Shown piece by piece: positions 1 through 6,018 of a stretch of 6,018 nt of DNA; position 1 is the first letter of the stretch, and each line of letters opens with the position of its first letter. This DNA is from Pseudomonadota bacterium (lineage in GTDB: Bacteria > Pseudomonadota > Gammaproteobacteria > DAOUQR01). Where the stretch lies: assembly GCA_030625525.1 (NCBI GenBank), contig DAOUQR010000081.1:1-6018 (forward strand). The letters run 5' to 3'. The notes beneath the pieces were generated by a model. It saw only the letters and a program-made list of their open reading frames with translations. It was not told the DNA's origin and searched no databases. The position numbers were made by a program, and so were the translations under genes.

Positions 1-730
1 AATAAGGTGCAACAAATTGTAACGCAGCTGTATCAGAAGCCGTCGCAGCAACAACAATAGTATGTTCCATTGCACCGTGTTCTTCTAGCTTACGAACCAC
101 ATTAGCAATAGATGAAGCCTTCTGACCGATGGCGACATAAATACATTTAACACCCGTACCTTTTTGGTTGATGATGGTGTCTATCGCAATAGCCGTTTTG
201 CCTGTTTGGCGATCCCCAATAATCAACTCTCGCTGACCTCGACCAACAGGGGTCATTGCATCAATTGATTTCAAACCCGTTTGCATCGGTTGATCAACGG
301 ATTTTCGACTAATAACACCCGGCGCTACTTTTTCAATTGGAGCCGTCTGTTTGACTTGTATCTCGCCTTTACCGTCAATTGCATTGCCCAGCGAGTCGAC
401 CACACGACCTAGCAACGTCTCACCAACCGGCACTTCTAAAATACGCCCCGTACACTTAACCTTTTGGCCTTCAGTGATACCCTCGTATGAACCCAACACC
501 ACGACACCCACTGAATCACGCTCTAAGTTTAAAGCCAGCCCAAAAAGACCACTTTCAAATTCAACCATTTCACCTTGCATGACATCTGCAAGACCGTGAA
601 CGCGTACAATCCCATCTTTCAGGCTCACGATGGTGCCTTCATTACGAGCTTCAGAAATTACCGCAAAATTCTCAATACGTTTTTTTATGACGTCGCTAAT
701 TTCTGCCGGGTTAAGCGCTATCTGTGACAT
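1..730 (-). CDS. atpA: F1Fo ATP synthase subunit alpha, N-terminal part (runs off left edge)
   Basis: Alpha subunit of the F1 catalytic hexamer. It carries the non-catalytic nucleotide sites and alternates with beta around gamma. The visible part is 243 residues, about half of the usual ~513, because the gene continues past base 1. The start is ATG at 730-728, read [12 protein letters not shown], preceded by GAGGA at 738-742 with 7 nt spacing. The N-terminal crown domain includes [10 protein letters not shown] and IHGLAD-like [12 protein letters not shown], then LNLERDSVG, then [11 protein letters not shown]. The Walker A P-loop GDRQTGKT is at residues 172-179 (bases 217-194), followed by [11 protein letters not shown] and [10 protein letters not shown], both typical of alpha rather than beta. 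It lies 10 nt after atpH. No internal stop or frameshift is seen. Family assignment is essentially certain; only the C-terminal half is unseen. Confidence 0.98.
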   Translation of the reverse strand, partial: MSQIALNPAEISDVIKKRIENFAVISEARNEGTIVSLKDGIVRVHGLADVMQGEMVEFESGLFGLALNLERDSVGVVVLGSYEGITEGQKVKCTGRILEVPVGETLLGRVVDSLGNAIDGKGEIQVKQTAPIEKVAPGVISRKSVDQPMQTGLKSIDAMTPVGRGQRELIIGDRQTGKTAIAIDTIINQKGTGVKCIYVAIGQKASSIANVVRKLEEHGAMEHTIVVAATASDTAALQFVAPY

Positions 731-740
731 AGTATAATCC

Positions 741-1274
741 TCACTCAGTTAATGCGTGGTTCATGCGGTTGAGTTTGCCGCGAATTGAACCATCTATGAC
801 ATAATCACCTGCCTGGATGACGGCTCCACCAATCAGAGCATCATCAACGGCACATTCGAGAGCAACATCTCGCTTTAATTTAATCGATAAGCGTTCTTTT
901 AGATGTTGTTTTTGCGCGTCAGTCATCGGCATAAAGCTCATGACATCCACTGTAATTGTTTTATTATATTCAGCTAGCTGCTCTGCAAAAAGCTGTTTAA
1001 TTTGAGTCATCACTTCTAATCGTTTGTATTGCTGAAGCAATTTCAAAAAATTGACTTGCTCTGGCGAAGCTTGCGTTAAGTCTTGATAGACCGCAATGGT
1101 TTGCTCAGCAGGTACCAACGGATTGTGCAAAACCTGTTGCATTAATTTATCGCTCGTAACCAAACCGGCTTTTTCTAAAAACTGTGCCCACTCAACTAAT
1201 TGATTTTGCGCAAGCGCCCACTCAAAGGCTGATTGGGCGTATGGCCTAGCGACCGTGCTATTCTCAACAGCCAT
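741..1274 (-). CDS. atpH: F1Fo ATP synthase subunit delta
   Basis: Delta (OSCP-type) subunit. It sits on top of the F1 hexamer and ties it to the b-subunit peripheral stalk in the cytoplasm. The length, 177 residues, equals the E. coli protein. The N-terminal helical domain opens with [12 protein letters not shown] (residues 9-20), the usual (A/V)ARPYAxAxF signature that contacts alpha. The C-terminal family signature is at about 147-170: [17 protein letters not shown], then IRGKLNRM. The ATG at 1274-1272 shares its A with the TAA stop of atpF, a 1-nt overlap. A GGTGA 6 nt upstream, inside the last atpF codons, can serve as Shine-Dalgarno, so initiation is probably coupled to termination of atpF. 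The stop TGA is itself part of the ribosome binding site for atpA. Nothing is missing or unusual. Confidence 0.98.
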   Translation of the reverse strand: MAVENSTVARPYAQSAFEWALAQNQLVEWAQFLEKAGLVTSDKLMQQVLHNPLVPAEQTIAVYQDLTQASPEQVNFLKLLQQYKRLEVMTQIKQLFAEQLAEYNKTITVDVMSFMPMTDAQKQHLKERLSIKLKRDVALECAVDDALIGGAVIQAGDYVIDGSIRGKLNRMNHALTE

Positions 1275-1744
1275 TATAGTTCACCCACCAAGTCTTCTAT
1301 AAGTTTAGCGCTCTCATTTTTATCAACTTCACGCCCCAAGATACGCTCAGCACCGGTCATTGCCAGTGATACAACGTTCTTACGAAGTTCATTTTTTGCC
1401 GAAGTAATATGCTGCTGAATGTCTTCTTGTGCCAATTCAAGCTGGCGCCGGCCTTCGACTTTAGCCTGTTCCTTTGACTCTTCAATTATTTGAGTCGCAC
1501 GCTTATTAGCTTTGTCTACGATTTCAGCCGCTTGTTGCTTCACTGCGCGCAGTTGTTCAATGACTTTTTCCTGTGCTAGCTCAAGTTCGCGTTGACCGCG
1601 CTCTGCCGCAGATAAACCATCGGCTATCTTCGCTTGACGCTCTTCAAGCGCCTTCATGATCGGCGGCCAAACATATTTCATCGTGAACCACACGAACAAA
1701 ATAAATGTGATCATTTGCCCAAACAGGGTTGCATTAATATTCAC
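1274..1744 (-). CDS. atpF: F1Fo ATP synthase subunit b (GTG start)
   Basis: Subunit b, present as a dimer, forms the peripheral stalk joining membrane subunit a to F1 delta. The 156 residues match E. coli b exactly in length. Residues about 5-26 form the single membrane helix ([20 protein letters not shown] opens it), then MKYVWPPIM and a positively charged segment with the conserved Arg36. From about residue 33 to 125 the protein is a long charged, Ala/Glu/Gln-rich helix typical of the right-handed coiled coil. The C-terminal RILGREVD and LVGEL segment binds delta. The start codon is GTG (1744-1742), supported by AGAGGA at 1752-1757 with 7 nt spacing and by exact N-terminal correspondence to other b subunits. 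It lies 25 nt after atpE and overlaps atpH by 1 nt. Confidence 0.98.
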   Translation of the reverse strand: MNINATLFGQMITFILFVWFTMKYVWPPIMKALEERQAKIADGLSAAERGQRELELAQEKVIEQLRAVKQQAAEIVDKANKRATQIIEESKEQAKVEGRRQLELAQEDIQQHITSAKNELRKNVVSLAMTGAERILGREVDKNESAKLIEDLVGEL

Positions 1745-1751
1745 GCTTTAT

Positions 1752-1757
1752 TCCTCT
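1752..1757 (-). promoter_or_regulatory. Shine-Dalgarno of atpF, supports the GTG start
   Basis: AGAGGA lies 7 nt before the GTG of atpF. No ATG in frame at the N-terminus would keep the conserved NINATLFGQ opening, so this site fixes the GTG as the start. Confidence 0.75.
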
Positions 1758-1769
1758 GGTTTCAAACAA

Positions 1770-2899
<1,130 letters not shown>

Positions 2900-2902
2900 T
2901 CA

Positions 2903-3277
2903 TTACTTCGAAAATAGTCCAGGGGCGACCCAAAAAACACATTGGGCAACGATAAACCCCAAAAAAAATGCCATTGCATGAATGGCTACATGTTTAAACA
3001 CTATTATAAATAGTGCGACGGTAATAAATATTTTTACCGCTTCACCGCGATAAAACGCGCCTACAATTTGTTGTGCAGAATGCGCTCCGCGATATCTAAA
3101 ATAGAGCCAAGCAAATAGCTGACTCGGCAATATACAAACCAGGCCACCCAATACGCACGACATTGCCGCAACCGTGCCTATCGTCATAAAAAATATCACT
3201 GCAAGGATGAACACCACAGCGCTTTGCACTAGGAATAATCGCCTAACACCGCGCCACACTTTGGCCTTTGGATCCAT
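2903..3277 (-). CDS. atpI: ATP synthase subunit I (AtpI), assembly-associated membrane protein
   Basis: AtpI is a small inner-membrane protein encoded first in many atp operons. It is not part of the finished enzyme but is thought to help assemble the c ring, and in some bacteria to handle Mg2+. The 124 residues contain four hydrophobic segments (about 14-33, 36-59, 80-95 and 99-119). The family hallmark lies between segments 2 and 3: a short basic loop (RYRG), then GAFYRGEAVKIF at about 73-84. The ATG at 3277-3275 has GAG 6 nt and AAAGG 1 nt upstream. It is the first gene behind the predicted atp promoter and is followed by atpB after 6 nt. AtpI sequences diverge quickly, so the call rests on topology, the GEAVK motif and position. 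Together these are decisive. Confidence 0.95.
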   Translation of the reverse strand: MDPKAKVWRGVRRLFLVQSAVVFILAVIFFMTIGTVAAMSCVLGGLVCILPSQLFAWLYFRYRGAHSAQQIVGAFYRGEAVKIFITVALFIIVFKHVAIHAMAFFLGFIVAQCVFWVAPGLFSK

Positions 3278-3301
3278 ACCTTTCTCAACAGTAATAAGTA
3301 A

Positions 3302-3315
3302 GCCTTTTCTCAGGC
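3302..3315 (-). promoter_or_regulatory. Possible small hairpin at the 5' end of the atp mRNA
   Basis: GCCT, a six-base loop GAGAAA, then AGGC forms a 4-bp stem. It would begin at the predicted +1 (base 3315). Terminal 5' hairpins can slow mRNA decay, but four base pairs are weak and could be chance. There is no T-run after it, so it is not a terminator. Confidence 0.2.
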
Positions 3316-3321
3316 GCGCGG

Positions 3322-3350
3322 AGTATACAAAATCTTGGGGTGTTGCGCAA
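3322..3350 (-). promoter_or_regulatory. Predicted sigma70-type promoter of the atp operon
   Basis: On the minus strand the -35 element is TTGCGC (3350-3345) and the -10 element is TATACT (3327-3322, five of six consensus bases). They are separated by exactly 17 nt. The predicted +1 is near 3315, giving a leader of about 38 nt before atpI. Bases 3321-3316 between the -10 and +1 are CCGCGC, an all-G/C discriminator of the kind found at ppGpp/DksA-repressed promoters. The -35 sits inside the 8-bp palindrome TTGCGCAA (3343-3350). Just upstream is the inverted repeat AATAG-GTAA-CTATT (3362-3349), overlapping the parB stop. The promoter fits the only intergenic gap in the window. Start-site mapping is not available. 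Confidence 0.7.
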
Positions 3351-3360
3351 TAGTTACCTA

Positions 3361-4242
3361 TTAATTGATTTTACTAAGGATCCCATCAAGTTCATCGAGA
3401 GAACTGTAACTAATGATAAGTTTTCCCTTTCCTTTGGGATGATGTTGAAATTGAACGCTTGCAGCCAATCGTTCAGAGAGCTCTCGCTGTAAGCTCTCTA
3501 TATTCGGATCGAGCTTTTTCACTGACTCCACCTGTTTTGGTTGTTGCAAGCGGCGCACTAATTTTTCTGTTTCTCTGACGGACAAATTTTTAGCACTGAC
3601 CGTGTGAGCGGCTTGTATTTGGACTTCACCAATTAGCCCTAGCAACGCTCGCGCATGCCCCATTTCAATATCTCCGTGCTCAAGCATCGTTTTAACCTGG
3701 GGATGCAAGGTCATCAGGCGCAGCAGGTTTGTTACCGTCGTACGTGATTTTCCCACCGCATCGGCAACTTGCTGGTGTGTGAGCTGAAACTCTTCTTGTA
3801 AGCGATGTAGCGCTCGCGCTTCTTCGATAGGATTTAAATCTTCACGCTGAATGTTTTCAATCAATGCCACAGCAATCGCGGTTTCATCCGGAATATCATT
3901 AATAATCACGGGAACATCAGCCAACCGAGCTAACTGTGCCGCACGCCATCGCCGTTCACCCGCTATAATTTCATACTGGTTTTTTCCAATTGGGCGCACG
4001 AGAATAGGCTGAATAATTCCTTGTGCTTTAATAGAGTCCGCCAATTCCTGTAAGGCCGTGGGCTCCATGTCGCCCCTCGGCTGATACTTGCCAGAAGACA
4101 GCCACTCGATTGGTAATTGTCGTAATTTAGACGCATCACTATGGGATTTTTCTCCGGTCGCTGTTCTTGCGACCACGGCGGGTGAAACTTGGCTCAGTAA
4201 AGCGTTTAAGTTACGTCCCAATCCGGATTTGCGTGCAGCCAT
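3361..4242 (-). CDS. parB: Chromosome partition protein ParB (Spo0J family CTPase)
   Basis: ParB binds parS sites near the origin, uses CTP to close into a clamp that spreads along DNA, and is moved by ParA to segregate sister origins. The 293 residues have the usual plan. A basic N-terminus, RKSGLGRNLNALL (4-16), is the typical segment that stimulates ParA ATPase. The CTP-binding N-domain has GIIQPILVRP (75-84) and box II GERRWRAAQLA (95-105). Then come ALIENIQREDLNPIEEA (126-142) and a helix-turn-helix, LTHQQVADAVGKSRTTVTNL (154-173), that reads parS. A C-terminal dimer domain ends near FQHHPKGKGKLIISY. Start ATG 4242-4240 has GAGGAT 7 nt upstream, overlapping the parA stop. Length and motifs point to a chromosomal ParB, not a plasmid one. 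Confidence 0.98.
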   Translation of the reverse strand: MAARKSGLGRNLNALLSQVSPAVVARTATGEKSHSDASKLRQLPIEWLSSGKYQPRGDMEPTALQELADSIKAQGIIQPILVRPIGKNQYEIIAGERRWRAAQLARLADVPVIINDIPDETAIAVALIENIQREDLNPIEEARALHRLQEEFQLTHQQVADAVGKSRTTVTNLLRLMTLHPQVKTMLEHGDIEMGHARALLGLIGEVQIQAAHTVSAKNLSVRETEKLVRRLQQPKQVESVKKLDPNIESLQRELSERLAASVQFQHHPKGKGKLIISYSSLDELDGILSKIN

Positions 4243-4249
4243 TTAATTG

Positions 4250-4256
4250 ATCCTCA
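4250..4256 (-). promoter_or_regulatory. parB Shine-Dalgarno built over the parA stop codon
   Basis: TGAGGAT contains both the TGA stop of parA (4256-4254) and the GAGGAT Shine-Dalgarno of parB, 7 nt from its ATG. A ribosome ending parA therefore stands on the parB binding site, which favours coupled synthesis. The same TGAGGAT element occurs at the atpH/atpA junction (743-737). Confidence 0.6.
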
Positions 4257-5036
4257 TGCTATTTCAGCCATTGGTTGTTGCTGTTTTCGTAATAACTCAC
4301 CCGCCAAAACTAAATAGGCAGATGCACCCTGTGAATTTTTGTCATACATAAGCACTGGCAAGCCATGACTAGGTGCCTCAGCAAGTCGTACATTACGTGG
4401 AATCACCGTTCGGTAGACCTGATCACCAAAGTGCTCTATTAATTGTTTAGATACATCGTTAGCCAGGCGATTTCGTGCATCAAACATCGTGCGCAATATA
4501 CCCTCAATCTTCAGGTTCGCATTCACGGTGGATTGAATTTGACGGATAGTATCCAATAAAGCCGCTATCCCTTCCAAAGCGAAATACTCACACTGCATAG
4601 GAATTAAAACGCTGTCCGCTGCCGCTAACGCGTTGATCGTCAAGGTATTAAGCGAAGGAGGCGAATCAATTAAAATGAAATCATATTGAGCGGCAACCGC
4701 CTTCAAGCTGTTTTTCAAGCGAAATTCTCGGCCGATCTGCGTCACCAAGGTGACCTCTGCCTCGGTCAGGTCATCATTGGCGGGAACCAAATCATAGCCG
4801 GCGATTGTAGACACCGTCGTTTCTTGAAAAGTATTTCGCTCCAATAATACATCGTTGATTGATTTTTCAACCTCTGATTTTTCAATGCCACTCCCCATCG
4901 TAGAATTGCCTTGCGGATCAAGATCGATGAGCAATACTTTTTTATTCGCAGCAGCCAATGATGCAGCGAGATTAATCGTAGTTGTGGTCTTACCCACACC
5001 ACCTTTCTGATTTGTTATGGCAATGATTTTAGTCAT
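4254..5036 (-). CDS. parA: Chromosome partition ATPase ParA (Soj family)
   Basis: ParA is a deviant-Walker ATPase that dimerises on ATP, binds the nucleoid non-specifically and pulls ParB-parS complexes apart. The 260 residues match the short chromosomal (Soj) class, which lacks the N-terminal HTH of plasmid P1/F ParA. The P-loop KGGVGKTTT is at 11-19 with the signature lysine K11 and K16. Walker A' is LLIDLDPQGN (35-44) and Walker B is FILIDSPPSL (120-129, D124). The C-terminal signature is PRNVRLAEAPSHGLPVLMYD (213-232), followed by SQGASAY. The ATG (5036-5034) overlaps the rsmG stop by 4 nt (ATGA). There is no good Shine-Dalgarno before it, so translation is probably coupled to rsmG. The ATG is the family's normal start, only a few residues before the P-loop. 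Confidence 0.98.
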   Translation of the reverse strand: MTKIIAITNQKGGVGKTTTTINLAASLAAANKKVLLIDLDPQGNSTMGSGIEKSEVEKSINDVLLERNTFQETTVSTIAGYDLVPANDDLTEAEVTLVTQIGREFRLKNSLKAVAAQYDFILIDSPPSLNTLTINALAAADSVLIPMQCEYFALEGIAALLDTIRQIQSTVNANLKIEGILRTMFDARNRLANDVSKQLIEHFGDQVYRTVIPRNVRLAEAPSHGLPVLMYDKNSQGASAYLVLAGELLRKQQQPMAEIA

Positions 5037-5599
5037 GATACATCGCTTATAATGATTAAATGTCGTGAGGCGTTCTCACCGAGAACGCTTAATTTTTCTG
5101 TCTGAATAGCATGCTTGGTGTCTAAGTCCGCTATTTCCGTTTCAGGATATTTTCCTTTCATCGCTAACCACCGTCCCTGTGAGCTGAGACAATGGGACGA
5201 CATTTTTACCATATCTGCCAACGAACTAAAAGCTCGCGTTACAATTTCATCAAAATAGTGTTCTGGTTGATAGCTTTCAATCGTTGAATGCACCACCTCG
5301 ACATTTGATAAGCGCAGCTCAATCTTACACTGAGTCAAAAATCGCGTTTTTTTATGACTACTATCCAATAAAATAAATTGCTTATCTGGCAAATGAATCG
5401 CTAAGGGGATTCCGGGTAAACCGGCACCACTGCCGACATCTAAAACTCTTGACCCTTGGATGTAAGGCAAAATCGCCAAGCTATCTTCGATATGTTTAGT
5501 CAACATCTCTTGAGGATCTTTGATCGCTGTCAGGTTGTAGACACGATTCCATTTTTGCAACAGCGTCAAATACTGTTGAACTTGTTCGTCTTTCAGCAT
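5033..5599 (-). CDS. rsmG: 16S rRNA (guanine527-N7) methyltransferase RsmG (GidB)
   Basis: RsmG uses S-adenosylmethionine to methylate N7 of G527 in the 530 loop of 16S rRNA. Loss is known to give low-level streptomycin resistance in several bacteria. The family entry segment LLQKWNRVYNLTAIKDPQEM is at 13-32, then KHIEDSL (35-41). The SAM-binding motif VLDVGSGAGLPGIPLAI is at 52-68 and FILLDSSHKKTRFL at 75-88. RAFSSL (122-127) and MKGKYPETEI (147-156) follow. At 188 residues it is about 19 shorter than E. coli RsmG (207), and the loss is all at the N-terminus. Ten in-frame codons lie upstream before a stop at 5632-5630, and none is ATG, GTG or TTG, so the short form is forced. It lies 10 nt after mnmG and overlaps parA by 4 nt. 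Confidence 0.97.
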   Translation of the reverse strand: MLKDEQVQQYLTLLQKWNRVYNLTAIKDPQEMLTKHIEDSLAILPYIQGSRVLDVGSGAGLPGIPLAIHLPDKQFILLDSSHKKTRFLTQCKIELRLSNVEVVHSTIESYQPEHYFDEIVTRAFSSLADMVKMSSHCLSSQGRWLAMKGKYPETEIADLDTKHAIQTEKLSVLGENASRHLIIISDVS

Positions 5600-5609
5600 T
5601 TTATTTTTC

Positions 5610-6018
5610 TCACGTACATTTCTCTGGTTTCAACGAGCCCTTCTTCAGGTGCACCAATAACAACGAAATCGCAGCAGGGGTCACCCCAGATATACGGGAT
5701 GCTTGGCCAAGGGTTGTCGGTTTAACCGTTGAAAGCTTTTGCACAATTTCAGTCGATAGGCCGCAGACTAAACTGTAATCCAATTCCAACGACAATGGCG
5801 CTTGCTCATTTTTTTGTATACGCTCAACTTCCAATTGCTGTCTTTCGATATAGCCCGCGTATTTTATTTGAATTTCAACTTGTTCTGCCGCTTTAGGATC
5901 CATCAAGCCAGGACCAACATCTGCTAACTGTTGAATGCTTGCATAATTCACTTCCGGGCGCTTTAACAAATCCAACAAATTTATCTCTCGCGCTAATTTC
6001 TTAGCAATCAACGTTTCA
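5610..6018 (-). CDS. mnmG: tRNA uridine-34 modification enzyme MnmG (GidA), C-terminal end only
   Basis: MnmG, an FAD enzyme, works with the GTPase MnmE to place the (carboxymethyl)aminomethyl group on C5 of the wobble uridine U34 of certain tRNAs. Only the last 135 residues of a usual ~630 are visible. The gene enters from the right edge, and the TTG at 6011-6009 is internal, not a start. The visible part is the helical C-terminal domain that binds MnmE and tRNA. It includes LLKRPEV, AAEQVEIQIKYAGYIERQQ, the SLELDYSLVCGLSTE segment, and the very conserved end QASRISGVTPAAISLLLVHL, then KK. The FAD-binding Rossmann part and catalytic cysteines lie outside the window. The stop is TGA at 5612-5610, with rsmG 10 nt downstream. 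This is the standard mnmG-rsmG pair. Confidence 0.97.
   Translation of the reverse strand, partial: ETLIAKKLAREINLLDLLKRPEVNYASIQQLADVGPGLMDPKAAEQVEIQIKYAGYIERQQLEVERIQKNEQAPLSLELDYSLVCGLSTEIVQKLSTVKPTTLGQASRISGVTPAAISLLLVHLKKGSLKPEKCT

Noticed and set aside
351..1418. Plus-strand open frames opposite atpA, atpH and atpF (351-599, 817-1005, 1233-1418)
   Set aside because: They lie antisense inside strongly conserved genes and show no recognisable domains or family resemblance. They are shadows of the real genes.
3302..3315. Hairpin in the atpI leader as an intrinsic terminator
   Set aside because: The stem is only 4 bp and no T-run follows it. It also lies downstream of the promoter, inside the predicted leader.
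5606..5621. CACGT core near the mnmG/rsmG junction as a possible parS site
   Set aside because: By eye only about 9 of 16 positions fit the parS consensus, and the flanking arms do not match. Two other GTGAAA stretches (about 2813 and 4182) also fail in one arm.
5610..6011. A separate 133-residue gene starting at TTG 6011
   Set aside because: The frame stays open to the window edge and the protein is the conserved C-terminal domain of MnmG, so the TTG is an internal codon.

Overview
This window holds one unbroken block of ten genes, all on the minus strand. Read in the direction of transcription (right to left) they are mnmG (3' end only), rsmG, parA, parB, then atpI, atpB, atpE, atpF, atpH and atpA (5' part only). 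It is the classic gammaproteobacterial order in which the tRNA/rRNA modification pair and the chromosome-partition pair lead into the F1Fo ATP synthase operon, as in Pseudomonas and relatives. The protein sequences agree: the c subunit has the AtpE type seen in pseudomonads and related gammaproteobacteria, subunit b is 156 residues and delta 177 as in E. coli, and the MnmG tail is close to the E. coli form. DNA composition is moderately AT-rich by eye. I cannot name the genus. A gammaproteobacterium outside the Enterobacterales is the safest statement.

Right part (about 3361-6018): the MnmG C-terminus, RsmG (16S rRNA G527 methyltransferase), ParA and ParB are packed with gaps of 11 nt or less. 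rsmG and parA overlap by 4 nt (ATGA). In many bacteria this block lies close to oriC. No parS site or DnaA box was found inside the window.

Middle (3278-3360): this 83-nt gap is the only real intergenic space. It carries a convincing sigma70-type promoter (TTGCGC, 17-nt spacer, TATACT) followed by an all-G/C discriminator. The atp operon therefore probably has its own growth-regulated promoter. No intrinsic terminator separates parB from atpI, so read-through from the par side is also possible.

Left part (1-3277): atpI-atpB-atpE-atpF-atpH encode the assembly factor, the whole Fo sector (a, c, b) and the delta stalk subunit. The first 243 codons of atpA (alpha) run off the left edge. The junctions show typical devices for setting subunit ratios: a U-rich leader with a strong Shine-Dalgarno before atpE, a GTG start for atpF, a 1-nt stop/start overlap at atpF/atpH, and Shine-Dalgarno sequences built over the preceding stop codon at atpH/atpA and parA/parB.

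I see no mobile element, CRISPR array, RNA gene, prophage or unfamiliar gene. The region is conserved housekeeping DNA. The points worth a second look are regulatory details and small protein-end differences, not a new system.
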